Assembly: GCA_949289215.1 (NCBI GenBank)
Contig: CASENC010000049.1
Coordinates: 1-64,000, forward strand
Direction: 5' to 3'
Origin: an uncultured Bacteroidales bacterium
GTDB taxonomy: Bacteria; Bacteroidota; Bacteroidia; Bacteroidales; Muribaculaceae
DNA length: 64,000 bases
Part shown: positions 52,420-62,387 of the stretch, one piece after another
How positions within the stretch are numbered: position 1 is the first letter of the stretch
How the letters are laid out: every line of letters begins with the position of its first letter
Translations under genes and position numbers: made by a program
The notes under the pieces: model-generated
What the model was told of the DNA's origin: nothing
Seen by the model: the letters and a program-made list of their open reading frames with translations, nothing else
Databases searched by the model: none

Positions 52420-54546
52420 TCATTTTTTAGGAACAAGGCGCATGGCAAAACCGCCGCCGGGGGCCACGTATTGCTTTAACCGCGTATTGTGGTTGATTTT
52501 TTTCTTGGTAGTAATGCTGTATGACTGTGGATTGTCCTTGTAATGGGCATCTTTGCCATCGGCATATATCGTAGCTTCATAATCCACACCTTCGGGCAGG
52601 AAACTGAAGTCTATTTCGGCCGTGCGGGCATTTTCATCGGTCACACCGCCTACATACCAGTCTTGGGAATGCTTGTCGCGGCGTGCAACGGTGATGTAAT
52701 CGCCCGGTTCTGCCTCAAGGTAACGGCTGTCGCTCCAGTCAACAGGCACATCTTTGATGAATTGGAATGCGTCGGGGAATCGCTTGTAATTCTCGGGCAG
52801 GTCGCAGGCCATTTGCAGCGGGCTCGGCATTGTGAGGTACAATGCCAGCTGGCGGGCAAGTGTGGTCAATGCCTGTCCGGTTTTGCCTTCATTATAATAG
52901 CTCAGGCGAGTTTCAAACAATCCGGGGGTATAATCCATCGGGCCGCCTTTAAGCCTTGTGAAAGGCAATATGGTGGTATGCTCGGGTGGATTGCCTCCCA
53001 TCGATTCAAACTCTCCACCGCGAGCCGACTCCTGGGCTACCCAGTTGGGATAAGTGCGGCACAACCCGGTTGGTCGCACGGCTTCGTGGCTATCGACCAT
53101 GATGCGATAATCGGCGGCACGCTTGGCTACGTGTAAATAATGGTTTACCATCCATTGCGATGAGTGGTGTTCGCTGCGAGGTATGATGCCACCCACATAA
53201 CCAGTCTTTACCGAATTGTAACCGTGGTCCACCATATATTGGAAGGCGCGGTCGAGTTGGCGTTCATAGTCGGCGGCATTGGCTGCGGTTTCGTGGTGCA
53301 TGATGATTTTCACCCCGCGATCGGCGGCATATTGCTGCAATTCATCGATGTCAAAGTCGGGATAAGGCTTGTCGAAGAGGAATTGACGGTTTTTGCGGAA
53401 ACTTGCCCAGTCTTCCCAACCTTCGTTCCATCCTTCCACCAGCACACCGTCTATGCCGTTTTCGGCAGCGAAATCAATGTAGCGTTTCACATTTTCGGTA
53501 TTGGCTGCATGGCGTCCGTTGGGAGTAAGTTTTGTATAGTCGGTTATGCCGGGCTTTGCCTTGTAATAGTCGCTGTAGGCCCAAGTGCGTTGTGTGCCTA
53601 TGAACATTTCCCACCACACGCCGACAAATTTTTGCGGCTTAATCCACGACGTATCTTCTATCTTGCACGGTTCGTTAAGATTGTAGATAAGTTGCGATGC
53701 AAGAATGTCGCAGGCATTGTCGGCAACGATGACGGTGCGCCACGGTGTGTTGAACGGCAATTGCACGTAAGCTGCCACGCCGTTTACATCGGGAGTGAGG
53801 TGAGCCGAAAGGCCGTAGTTCAATGTATCAACATCAAGCGACATGGCTGCATAATCCACAAGTGCGGCTTCGTGTATGTTGATGTACATCCCTCCATCGG
53901 GACTTTTCATCATCAGTGGGGTTTGCACAGTAAGTTTCTTGATAGCCTGGCTTTCGGAGTGGCGTCCGCGGTAACGGTCAAGTGCTGCTGCCACTTGTGA
54001 TAATGGAGATGTTGCATACAGGTATTCGTCGGTATCGTAATCTCCCGGCATACAGTACATGGTGTTGTCGGCAGCAAGATTGAATTCGGTGGCCTCGTCC
54101 ATCACCGCAAGGTAGTTCACCGGTTCTTGTTCGGGCAACTCGTAGCGGAAGCCAAGGCCATCGTCGAACAGGCGGAAACGAACAGTCATCGTCACCCCGT
54201 TCTCGCTGTTCTGTGCAAGAGTCACGGCAAGTTCGTTGTAATGGTCGCGAACGGTGGCATATTCGCCCCAAACAGGCTCCCATGTGCTGTCGTGTGAGGT
54301 TGTTGCAACGTCGGTTACCGCAAAGCCGGTGGTGAAATCGGCTTCGCGTCCCGAAAGTCCGAGCAGGCTGTTCTTGATTACTGCGTTGCCATCCAACGTC
54401 AGGCCGTAGAATGGTTGACCGTTGTCGTTTATATCTACCGAAAGCTGCAACCGGCCATTGGGAGAGCTAATCGTGTCGGCTGCCATGGCGCACAGTGGCA
54501 ATGTGGCAGCGACAACTGAAAATATCTTATTTAGCAAATGTTTCAT
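52420..54546 (-). CDS. susB: GH97 alpha-glucosidase (SusB-like)
   Basis: A 708-residue exported glycoside hydrolase of family 97, like SusB, which releases glucose from malto-oligosaccharides in the periplasm. A signal peptide (residues 1-23, TLPLCAMAAD) leads into the N-terminal beta-sandwich (about 25-270), the TIM barrel (about 280-590) and a C-terminal beta domain. The barrel carries VEGWNEGWEDW, the acidic positions in MHHETAAN and VDSHEAVRPTG (candidate bases and Ca2+ ligands of inverting GH97), and ARGGEFESMGGNPPEHTT (candidate general acid). I use ATG 54546, which gives a proper signal peptide; the open frame reaches 54594 into the upstream gene. It is the last gene of the starch operon. 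Confidence 0.93.
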   Translation of the reverse strand: MKHLLNKIFSVVAATLPLCAMAADTISSPNGRLQLSVDINDNGQPFYGLTLDGNAVIKNSLLGLSGREADFTTGFAVTDVATTSHDSTWEPVWGEYATVRDHYNELAVTLAQNSENGVTMTVRFRLFDDGLGFRYELPEQEPVNYLAVMDEATEFNLAADNTMYCMPGDYDTDEYLYATSPLSQVAAALDRYRGRHSESQAIKKLTVQTPLMMKSPDGGMYINIHEAALVDYAAMSLDVDTLNYGLSAHLTPDVNGVAAYVQLPFNTPWRTVIVADNACDILASQLIYNLNEPCKIEDTSWIKPQKFVGVWWEMFIGTQRTWAYSDYYKAKPGITDYTKLTPNGRHAANTENVKRYIDFAAENGIDGVLVEGWNEGWEDWASFRKNRQFLFDKPYPDFDIDELQQYAADRGVKIIMHHETAANAADYERQLDRAFQYMVDHGYNSVKTGYVGGIIPRSEHHSSQWMVNHYLHVAKRAADYRIMVDSHEAVRPTGLCRTYPNWVAQESARGGEFESMGGNPPEHTTILPFTRLKGGPMDYTPGLFETRLSYYNEGKTGQALTTLARQLALYLTMPSPLQMACDLPENYKRFPDAFQFIKDVPVDWSDSRYLEAEPGDYITVARRDKHSQDWYVGGVTDENARTAEIDFSFLPEGVDYEATIYADGKDAHYKDNPQSYSITTKKKINHNTRLKQYVAPGGGFAMRLVPKK

Positions 54547-54568
54547 ATACACACAAATTATGTCTCGG

Positions 54569-55912
54569 TTATTTATAATAAATGGCATATCCATAACCGG
54601 CGAGGTCGATTGTCAAGGGCAATGTCGCATCGGTTCCGGTGAGCATATCACGCATTTGAGTACCCGAGTAGGCCATCGGGACTTTTACCGTAGCCTGTTC
54701 TCCTGTGGGGTTAACCATTACGAGCATCGAGTGAGAGCCATTGGTGCGGGCAAATGTCACTACGTCGCCTGTTGAATATGTGAGCAATTCACCACCACGG
54801 GCATCGGCAGTGGCTGTGTATATGCTGTTGATAAGGGCATACACATCGGCTTTTTCGCTGTTCCACGTGAGCGGGTTATAGTTGAAGAACGAGAGTGTAC
54901 CGTTGTCCGACAATTCGGTTTCCATCGAGGAATACACAATCGGTGTGCCGTTAAGCATCGCAGTCAGCGCATATGCGGCCGGTAGAGCATCGGCACCGCC
55001 GTAAAGCGACGCAAGGGTATTTGACGAAGCCACATCGTGGTTATACACATATCGCATTACCTTTGCCGCATCATCAATCGGGGCAAGCAATTCGTCGGCT
55101 TTCTCGAAGAATGTTTTGATGTCGCCGCCGTTGAACAGGTTCTTTAGCAGTGTGGCATACGACCAGTCGTAGTACATATCAAACCCGTCCTTCAGGTAAT
55201 CGCTGCCTTCCGATTCTGACAGCATGAACAATTCACTGTCGATGGCACGCAATTGCTTTATTGCATCGGCCCAAAAGTCGTGGGGCACACCGTCGGTATA
55301 GTCACAACGATAGCCGTCGATGCCCACAGTCGTGACCCAATACTTCATGGCATCAATCATGGCCGCACGCATGGCGGCATTGTCATAGTTCAGTTCGGCC
55401 ACATCGTTCCAGTTCTGCCCCGGAGGCGTGATTATGTTCCCTGCACCGTCCTGCGCATACCAGTCGGGATGCTCTGTAATCCAGGCATTATCCCACGATG
55501 TGTGGTTGGCCACCCAGTCGAGTATCACCTTCATGCCCATAGAGTGCGCATTATCCACGAGAAACTTTAAGTCATCGACAGTGCCGTAATGCGAATTTAT
55601 GGCTTTATAATCTTTTATGCAATAGGGAGAACCTACCGATTTCAGCTCGCCCGGCTCGCACACGGGCATAATCCACAGCACCGTGGTTCCCATCGCCTTT
55701 ATTTCATCGAGACGGTCGTTGATTGCATCAAGGCAATTGACGGTGGCGAAGAAACGCGGGTTGGCCTCGTATATCACCATAGTGCCTGCGGCAGCTGCCG
55801 GAGTGGTTGTGCCAGGGCCGGGAGCCGGTTCGTCGTCCGACGAGCAGCCGCCCATCGCAAACAGCGAGCTTGCAAGCATCAATGATGACAATAATATCTT
55901 AGTCGTTTTCAT
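54569..55912 (-). CDS. GH13 alpha-amylase lipoprotein (SusG-like)
   Basis: A 447-residue surface-type lipoprotein (lipobox AMGGC, C23, followed by the acidic SSDDEP, a pattern linked to export to the cell surface). The GH13 barrel has VILDWVANH as region I. D204 in GYRCDYTDG is the nucleophile, E233 in FMLSESEG the acid/base, and D293 in YNHD the third acid. It is shorter than B. thetaiotaomicron SusG (about 690 residues) and lacks the inserted CBM58, so starch binding must come from the neighbouring CBM protein. It would make the first cut in starch at the cell surface. It follows the CBM gene by about 100 bp that contain a palindromic repeat. Confidence 0.92.
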   Translation of the reverse strand: MKTTKILLSSLMLASSLFAMGGCSSDDEPAPGPGTTTPAAAAGTMVIYEANPRFFATVNCLDAINDRLDEIKAMGTTVLWIMPVCEPGELKSVGSPYCIKDYKAINSHYGTVDDLKFLVDNAHSMGMKVILDWVANHTSWDNAWITEHPDWYAQDGAGNIITPPGQNWNDVAELNYDNAAMRAAMIDAMKYWVTTVGIDGYRCDYTDGVPHDFWADAIKQLRAIDSELFMLSESEGSDYLKDGFDMYYDWSYATLLKNLFNGGDIKTFFEKADELLAPIDDAAKVMRYVYNHDVASSNTLASLYGGADALPAAYALTAMLNGTPIVYSSMETELSDNGTLSFFNYNPLTWNSEKADVYALINSIYTATADARGGELLTYSTGDVVTFARTNGSHSMLVMVNPTGEQATVKVPMAYSGTQMRDMLTGTDATLPLTIDLAGYGYAIYYK

Positions 55913-55971
55913 TCGTTCGTTTTATTTTATTGCGGTTAATCGCATTCAGGGTTAATTGCGTCAAGGTTCAA

Positions 55972-56001
55972 TGTAGAGACGCGATTAATCGCGTCTCTAC
56001 A
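55972..56001. repeat. Perfect 30-bp palindrome, GTAGAGACGC family copy 2
   Basis: A perfect palindrome, each half being TGTAGAGACGCGATT, lies in the Sus operon between the CBM gene and the amylase gene, 11 bp after the CBM stop. It can form a 15-bp stem with no loop, so as RNA it may stabilise the upstream message or limit read-through. It shares its arm with the element at 45321-45348. Confidence 0.75.
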
Positions 56002-56011
56002 TCATTTCGAT

Positions 56012-57454
56012 TTATTCCTTTTCGGTAACACTTGTGGCGGTTACAGTAAGATAATAGTCGCGGTCGAGGGTTGCTGCGAAGTCGGGTGCCTGGTCGGTAC
56101 CGTTGTTGAAAATCAGGTTTTGCGATTCGCCGCTTCCTTCGATTTCCCAATATGTGTAGGTGGTGCCCTCTATTTCGGTTGTTCCAGTCGGAGCCATTCC
56201 CGGCCATGCACCGAAAATGTCGTTCACATCACCCCAAGAATACATATAAATTGCATCCCAGCCGGTGAGGTTTTCCACATAAATGGTATAGGCTTCGGCA
56301 GGTTCCGGTTCAGGCTCAGGTTCGGGTTCCGGTTCTACGGCTCCGCCTCCTGTGTAAGAGTTCGGATCTTCAATTTCCACACCTCCGGTAGCTGTAATCG
56401 AATAGTAATAGTCGCGGTCGAGGGTTATACCTGCAAGGTCGAATTGATCATCACCGTTGTTCATTATCATATTTACAAACACGCCTGCATTAGCCTCGCC
56501 TGTGTCGAAATACTTGTAATTTACACCGTTGATGGTGACTTCGCCTGTTGGTGCCATTCCCGGCCATGCACCAAACAGGTCGTTCACTCCGTCGCCCCAT
56601 ACATACAGGTTCAGAGCATCCCAGCCCGTAAGGTCCTCGAAGAAGATTGCATAGCCGTCGTGTTCAACCATTGCGCTTTGGTCGATTTCAACTGCACCGT
56701 CGGGAGTCAATTCAATAAAGTAGTCACGGTCGAGCACTACGGGGAAATCGGCAAGCTGGCTGCCATTGTTATTGTTGTTGAATATGAGGTTCAACGACAA
56801 TCCTGCATTAGCCTCGCCTGTGTCGAAATATTTGTATTCGGTTCCGTCAACAACTTCGGTTCCCGTTGGCAATATGCCCGGCCATGCACCGAATGCCTCG
56901 GCATCGCCATAAGCATACATGGCAAGTGCGTCGTAGCCGCTGTTGTCTATTACATAAATCACATAACCGTCATGAGTGATTTCTTCGCTTGATGCAAAGT
57001 ATGAAGCCCAACGTTCGGCATTGATATTGATGCGCGAACCAACGCCGGCATTGTCGTAGTGCATCACACTGTCGCCTTTCAATGTGCGTTCTTCGCGTTG
57101 GGTAGCCGAGTAAAAGTAGTAACCGTCGGCGAGAGAAGTACCCTCGGCAAACGTTGTGGGATCGAGGTAGATGCCATATTTGTAATCATAGTCGGCAGCC
57201 TTTTCCAATTGCCACAGCGGATTGCCCTTTACGGCATTGGCATCACCGCCGTTGATTGCACCCACTATGTACATTTCATCGCCAATAGGGGTATTGGAAG
57301 GAACTAGCACTTCCACCAAGATGCGGTCGTCGCGCAACTCGAACCGCGGGAGGTCGCTTTCAAAAACTATTTCTTCCTCGTCGCAGCTCTGCAATGTTGC
57401 CATCAGCGGCAGCATCATGAGCAGCAACAGCATATATGAATATATCTTTTTCAT
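56012..57454 (-). CDS. SusE/F-like starch-binding lipoprotein with three CBM26-like modules
   Basis: A 480-residue outer-membrane lipoprotein (lipobox LQSC, C24, followed by DEEE). An N-terminal SusE/F-type domain covers residues about 30-155 and three tandem modules follow. Each module repeats the pattern aromatic-DALxxYxxGD-x-FGAWPG-PTG then a strand with NxIxNN and LDRDY(Y/F). The WDA-L/I-Y-W and GAWPG positions match CBM26 starch-binding modules. A Glu-Pro repeat linker (EPEPEPEPEPEPAE) divides modules 2 and 3. It takes the place of the SusE and SusF pair and would hold starch at the cell surface. Gene order (SusC, SusD, this, GH13) supports this. Confidence 0.88.
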   Translation of the reverse strand: MKKIYSYMLLLLMMLPLMATLQSCDEEEIVFESDLPRFELRDDRILVEVLVPSNTPIGDEMYIVGAINGGDANAVKGNPLWQLEKAADYDYKYGIYLDPTTFAEGTSLADGYYFYSATQREERTLKGDSVMHYDNAGVGSRININAERWASYFASSEEITHDGYVIYVIDNSGYDALAMYAYGDAEAFGAWPGILPTGTEVVDGTEYKYFDTGEANAGLSLNLIFNNNNNGSQLADFPVVLDRDYFIELTPDGAVEIDQSAMVEHDGYAIFFEDLTGWDALNLYVWGDGVNDLFGAWPGMAPTGEVTINGVNYKYFDTGEANAGVFVNMIMNNGDDQFDLAGITLDRDYYYSITATGGVEIEDPNSYTGGGAVEPEPEPEPEPEPAEAYTIYVENLTGWDAIYMYSWGDVNDIFGAWPGMAPTGTTEIEGTTYTYWEIEGSGESQNLIFNNGTDQAPDFAATLDRDYYLTVTATSVTEKE

Positions 57455-57538
57455 TGTATGATATGCAAATTAAACGTTTTATGTGTTTTTTATGGTGCCG
57501 GGGTGCACGAGTGTGTACCCCTATGCACCATGATAAAA

Positions 57539-59332
57539 TCAATAATTGGGGTTTTGTACAAGTCCGGGGTTAACCATGAGTGCGGCTTCGGGAAGCGGGA
57601 ACCATTCATACTTGCGGTTGCGCTGTGCCGAAAGGTCGTAACCGGTTTCGGTGTCACGGCCGAAGAACCACCATTGCCCTTGTGTGAACTTGTCGAAACG
57701 GCGCAAGTCGGTGCGACGGCGGCGTCCTTCGTTGAGGAATTCAATGCCCCACTCGCTGAGCAGCCAGTCCATGCCGAATTCTCCATACACCGATTTCGGG
57801 CCAGGAGTGTCGAGCGCGGTTTTGTCGGTAAAGTAACGAGAACGCACGTCATCGATAAGTTCCTTTGCACCGTTGGCATCACCGGCACGCATACGGCACT
57901 CGGCAAGCGTGTAGTAAGCTTCGGCAAGGCGGAATTCGACTTCGGGAATATTCAGGTAGCTGAGACCGGTCGATTCGGGATACATGGGGTACTTCATCAG
58001 TCGCAATCCCGAGCTGGTTTCACCCCAGCGAGGGTTCATGACATCGGCAAGCGGACGGCCAAGGCCGAGGAACGTACCCACTTGATCGACATATACAAGC
58101 GGCATACCGTCGCGGTCGGCATCGGCAAGCACCGGTTCGCCTGTTTCGCGGTTCAGCATTGCGCCCTTCAGGAATATGCCGCCGTTCCATTCGCCGGCGT
58201 CGGTACAATTGAAATTCTGCTTGCGAATGTCGGCATCGTTAAAGCGGTCATACACGGCACCCAGTTTGTCACCGTAATCAAACAGGAAACTCTTCGGGTT
58301 GTCGGTGCCGCCGTCGGGTTGCACGGTACCCGAGTTGTCTTTCGACGGTACAAGGCAGAAGCAATTCCATCCGCTGTTAGGGAATGTTTGTCCTACGAAT
58401 TCATCATAGTTGTAGGGCAGGAACGGAGTGTTGCGGTTGTTGTTGGTCAACTGTCCGTCTTCTTGTGCGAAAGCAAATATCACCTCGGGGCAAGAAACAT
58501 TACCGTTCGAGAATATGTCGCGGTAGTCGGTTGCAAGGCCATATGTGCCATAGTCGCCATCGATGATGTCTTGTGCAAGGGTGGCACATTCGCTGTAATG
58601 GTCTTCGCCAATGAATACCTCGCTGTTGAGCAGCAAGCGCATTTTAAGCATGCGGTTCATGCCCTGATTGATGCGCAGGCGGGAATTGCCGGAGCCGTCT
58701 TCCTTCATCAGCGAAGAATAGCTTTCATCGAGTTCGGTGGCGATGAAGTCGTAGATTATTTTGCAGCCTTCGTCAAAGTTGGCCGATGCCGAACCGGGAA
58801 TGTCGCCCTGGGTGCTGGTACACAATGGCAGTGTGCCGCCCCACAGCTCGAAGTTGTTGTAATAGGCCCAGGCACGTAGTGTGCGTACTTCGGCGATATA
58901 CATGGCTTTTGCTTCCTCGCTCATGCCGAGTGCGCCTGCATCTATGCCGTTGAGGTCTTCGACAAGCATATTGCACAAGCCTATCGTTTTCCAAGCGTTC
59001 TCCCAAGCCTGACGTATGATTACCGACTCGGAGTTCCACGATTGAGCCGTGAGCACGAATTTTTGTCCTTCGTCCCAGCCCCATGCTCCGCCGTTCCACG
59101 AACGCCAGGCCACCTGGTCGGCACTAAGTTCGTTGAGGTACCAGAAGTATTCAAGGAAACCCGTTGTGGCGGCATTGTAAGCCGACGCTATGGCACCTTT
59201 CACACTGTTTTCGTCTTGATAATAGATTGAAGAGTCGATGCGGTCAAACACTTTCTCGTCGAGGTCGGTACAAGAAATCATGGTACCTCCCATGGCAGCA
59301 GCGACAGCAGCAATCAAGCATATTTTTTTCAT
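57539..59332 (-). CDS. susD: SusD/RagB family nutrient-binding lipoprotein
   Basis: A 597-residue surface lipoprotein (lipobox MISC, C21) that sits as a lid on SusC and passes malto-oligosaccharides to it. Family features are KVFDRIDSSIYYQDENSVKGAIASAYN near the start, helical TPR-like regions (AEVRTLRAWAYYNNFELWG), and the conserved C-terminal EVRFRLAEAYYTLAECRMRAGD-type helix with WLLSEWGIEFLNEGRRRRTDLRRF. ATG 59332 gives the proper signal peptide; a TTG further up is ignored. It lies 36 bp after susC. Confidence 0.95.
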   Translation of the reverse strand: MKKICLIAAVAAAMGGTMISCTDLDEKVFDRIDSSIYYQDENSVKGAIASAYNAATTGFLEYFWYLNELSADQVAWRSWNGGAWGWDEGQKFVLTAQSWNSESVIIRQAWENAWKTIGLCNMLVEDLNGIDAGALGMSEEAKAMYIAEVRTLRAWAYYNNFELWGGTLPLCTSTQGDIPGSASANFDEGCKIIYDFIATELDESYSSLMKEDGSGNSRLRINQGMNRMLKMRLLLNSEVFIGEDHYSECATLAQDIIDGDYGTYGLATDYRDIFSNGNVSCPEVIFAFAQEDGQLTNNNRNTPFLPYNYDEFVGQTFPNSGWNCFCLVPSKDNSGTVQPDGGTDNPKSFLFDYGDKLGAVYDRFNDADIRKQNFNCTDAGEWNGGIFLKGAMLNRETGEPVLADADRDGMPLVYVDQVGTFLGLGRPLADVMNPRWGETSSGLRLMKYPMYPESTGLSYLNIPEVEFRLAEAYYTLAECRMRAGDANGAKELIDDVRSRYFTDKTALDTPGPKSVYGEFGMDWLLSEWGIEFLNEGRRRRTDLRRFDKFTQGQWWFFGRDTETGYDLSAQRNRKYEWFPLPEAALMVNPGLVQNPNY

Positions 59333-59368
59333 AATTGTTATTGTCAATGTGTTGGTTAATTGGATAGA

Positions 59369-62329
59369 TTATTTAAACCTGAACGTTACGCCCAGTGTGA
59401 GCTGGGTGGCTTGCGGATAGGCACTGTTGGTGTCCACACCCGGAGTAATGCCGGTGGATGTGACAATCGACGGGTCGTTGCCCGAGTAACCGGTAAGTGT
59501 GAACAGGTTCTTGGCTGCGAGGTAAACACGCAGGCTTTCGACAAACTTGTTGCTCTTGAACGGAACAGTGTAGCCAAGTGTGACATTGGCGAGCTTGAAG
59601 TAGTTGCCGTTTTCAAGGAAGTAAGATGAAATGATACCGCCGCCGGTAATCACACCCTTATCTTCGAGGTAGGCACTGCGCAGCACGTTGTCGCTGCCGC
59701 AACCTTGCAAGCCCATTCCATACTTGCGCATATTGAATATTTCATGGCCGAATGCTCCCTGGAACATCACGCTGAGGTCGAAGTCGCGCCAACGCAATGT
59801 GTTGTTCCATGTGAGGAAGTGCTCGGGTGCACCGTTGCCTATGTAACGCTTGTCTTCGGCAGTGGCTTGTGCGGTGAGCACTTTTTCGCCATCCTTGTTG
59901 TAAACGAGCATATTGCCCTCGTCATCGGTTCCGGCATATTCGTAACCGTAGAATTGGCCTATCTTGCCGCCTTCCTGCACGCGGAAGAAGTATTCGCTTG
60001 TTCCCACGCCCGGCTTCAAGTACAGGTCGAGATATGAAGCCTTGTAGATGTCGTTAGAGAGTTTTGACAGCTTGGTAGTGCCGTAAGAGTAGTTTACTCC
60101 GGTAGTCCATTTCACGGGAGTATCGACAAGCACGTCGCCGGTGAGCGAGAGTTCGACACCTGTGTTTTTGGTGGTACCCACGTTAACCAGTATGGTTGAA
60201 TATACATAAGGCGGTTGAGGTGCGGTATAGGTGTAAAGCAGGTCGTTGCTGCGACGATCGAAGTATTCGATTGATCCATACACGCGGTTCCACAGCATGA
60301 AGTCGATACCGTAGTTTGCGCTCGATGATTTTTCCCACTGCAATTCGGGGTTGGCGTTGTTCGACGGAGCATAACCGGTTACCCATTGACCATCGATATA
60401 GTACTTGCCGTTGGCCGAATATGTGGCGATAGACTGGTAAGCATCGAAGTCGCTACGTCCGGTAACGCCATATGAGAAACGCGGCTTGAGGCTTTGCACG
60501 ATGTCGCTGTAATCTTCCATGAACGGCGTCTTGGCTATTTCCCATGCCAACGAAACCGACGGGAATGCACCCCACTTGCTGTCGGCACCGAACTTGGTGG
60601 ACCCTTCATAACGCATCGAGGCCGATGCAATGAGCATATCGCGCCAGTTGTAGTTAACGCGGCCGAAGAAGCCGACGAGAGTAGATTCCGATTTCCCGGC
60701 ATACATATTGGCTTTGCCCTCTTGCAGGTAGCTGCCCGAGCCTATGCCATGCCACAGCGCGTTGTCGAAAGTGAAATTCTTGTTCTCCATGAACATTTGT
60801 TCCCAGTTGTCGCGTTCATAGGTGTAACCCACCATTACCTTCACGTCGTGGCCGTTGTTGTTGAAGAAATAGTTGCCGAGCCATTCCACACGGTTGGTCC
60901 ACCACTTTTGGTAGGTTATGCTTGCACGGCCCTTGTATCCGTTCCAGTAAGATTCGCTCGAAGTGGAAGGGGTGTAGAAATCGCTCTTGAGGTCGTTGTA
61001 GTCATAAGAATAAGACACCTGAGTGTTTACCGAGTGGGTGCCGTTGCTCCAAATGTTCCATTTTGCATCGGCAGTGCCCAGGATATATGTGCGGTTGCCT
61101 TGGCTCGTTTCAAGGTTGAGCTTGCCCACTGGGTTGGAAACGCCGGTAGGCGATGTGGGTTGGTAGTAATCGCCGTTTTCGTCGTAAATGGGGATTGTGG
61201 GGTTCATGGAAAGGGCAGTGTCGAACATACCGCTATCGCCCCAGTCTTCCTTCACGTGGCGGGCATTAAGTGTGAATGTGAGTTGCAGCCTCTTGTCGAG
61301 GAACATCTGTTGAATGGCGGCACGTGCCCCGTATTCCTCGCGTGCGCTTATTATGTCGAGACCGGTTGCACGCTTGTAGTTGATCGAGGCATTGTAATAA
61401 CCGTTTTCGGTGCTGCCGTCGATCGACACATATTGGTTGGTGTCATACGAGAAATCGCGCATCAGTGCGTCATACCAGTCGGTGCTTGCCCCGAAGTCGT
61501 TGCCGCGACGTGCACGACGCCATTCGTCGGCCGAAAGCACATCGGGCTTGCCCTTTGCGAGGTTCACTGCGAAGTAGCTGTCGTAGGTTATGACAGGCTT
61601 GCCGGGAGTGCCCGACCCTTTCTTGGTGGTAATAAGGATAACGCCGTTGGCACCGCGCGTACCGTAAATGGCAGCCGAGGCGGCATCTTTCAGCACGGTC
61701 ATCGACTCGATGTCTTGTGGTGCAAGGGTGCGTATGTCACCGCCTGCCACACCATCGATAACAATAAGCGGCTCGTTGCTTGCCGTCAGCGAAGTTGCAC
61801 CGCGCACCTGTAACGAAGATGTGCTGTTGGGGTCGGCAGGCGAAACGGTCGATACGTTAAGACCTGCCACTTTACCCGAAAGCATTTCCATGACGTTGTT
61901 CATACCGCCTTGCTGGAACTGGTCTTTGTCGATTTGCACAATCGAACTGGTCAATTCCTTGCGGCTCAATGAACCGTAACCCACAACCACCACTTCGTCG
62001 AGCAGCTGCTGGTCGTCGCTCATTACCACGTCGATTACGGCTCTGCCGTTAACTTTTTCTTCGATGGTTTTGTATCCAAGCGAAGAAAATACGATAGTGG
62101 CATCAGTAGGAACGTTTTTTAAGGCATACTTTCCGTTGATGTCGGTTGCCACTCCGTTAGTAGTTCCTTTAACCATTACGGTGGCACCGATAACGGTTTC
62201 TCCGGCCGCGTCGGTAACAGTTCCGCTCACCGTTTGCTGCGCAAACGCCGATGCAGAAGTAACCATCACGCCCAATAGGATCAACACGTGCCTGAGCAGG
62301 CACTGTTTGGCTTGATTAATTTTTTTCAT
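59369..62329 (-). CDS. susC: SusC/RagA family TonB-linked outer-membrane transporter
   Basis: A 986-residue outer-membrane transporter. A signal peptide (1-30, SASAFAQQ) is followed by a carboxypeptidase-like domain (about 31-110, VSGTVTDAAGETVIGATVMVKG). The TonB box region is LLDEVVVVGYGSLSRKELT. The plug has VRGATSLTASNEPLIVIDGV and IESMTVLKDAASAAIYGTRGANGVILITTKKG, the SusC signature. The barrel ends LTLGVTFRFK. With SusD it imports starch oligosaccharides. It is the first gene of the operon susC-susD-CBM-GH13-GH97. Confidence 0.95.
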   Translation of the reverse strand: MKKINQAKQCLLRHVLILLGVMVTSASAFAQQTVSGTVTDAAGETVIGATVMVKGTTNGVATDINGKYALKNVPTDATIVFSSLGYKTIEEKVNGRAVIDVVMSDDQQLLDEVVVVGYGSLSRKELTSSIVQIDKDQFQQGGMNNVMEMLSGKVAGLNVSTVSPADPNSTSSLQVRGATSLTASNEPLIVIDGVAGGDIRTLAPQDIESMTVLKDAASAAIYGTRGANGVILITTKKGSGTPGKPVITYDSYFAVNLAKGKPDVLSADEWRRARRGNDFGASTDWYDALMRDFSYDTNQYVSIDGSTENGYYNASINYKRATGLDIISAREEYGARAAIQQMFLDKRLQLTFTLNARHVKEDWGDSGMFDTALSMNPTIPIYDENGDYYQPTSPTGVSNPVGKLNLETSQGNRTYILGTADAKWNIWSNGTHSVNTQVSYSYDYNDLKSDFYTPSTSSESYWNGYKGRASITYQKWWTNRVEWLGNYFFNNNGHDVKVMVGYTYERDNWEQMFMENKNFTFDNALWHGIGSGSYLQEGKANMYAGKSESTLVGFFGRVNYNWRDMLIASASMRYEGSTKFGADSKWGAFPSVSLAWEIAKTPFMEDYSDIVQSLKPRFSYGVTGRSDFDAYQSIATYSANGKYYIDGQWVTGYAPSNNANPELQWEKSSSANYGIDFMLWNRVYGSIEYFDRRSNDLLYTYTAPQPPYVYSTILVNVGTTKNTGVELSLTGDVLVDTPVKWTTGVNYSYGTTKLSKLSNDIYKASYLDLYLKPGVGTSEYFFRVQEGGKIGQFYGYEYAGTDDEGNMLVYNKDGEKVLTAQATAEDKRYIGNGAPEHFLTWNNTLRWRDFDLSVMFQGAFGHEIFNMRKYGMGLQGCGSDNVLRSAYLEDKGVITGGGIISSYFLENGNYFKLANVTLGYTVPFKSNKFVESLRVYLAAKNLFTLTGYSGNDPSIVTSTGITPGVDTNSAYPQATQLTLGVTFRFK

Positions 62330-62387
62330 CTGTTAACTTTTAGATTTTAATGATAAGTTTACATAGGTAAAAGAATGATTTCATGGA

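Noticed and set aside
57458-58879. A 473-codon plus-strand open frame opposite susD
   Set aside because: It is antisense to a clear SusD gene and its translation has no domain features.
60494-61813. A 439-codon plus-strand open frame opposite susC
   Set aside because: It is antisense to the plug and barrel region of a clear SusC gene, with cysteine/histidine-rich nonsense translation.
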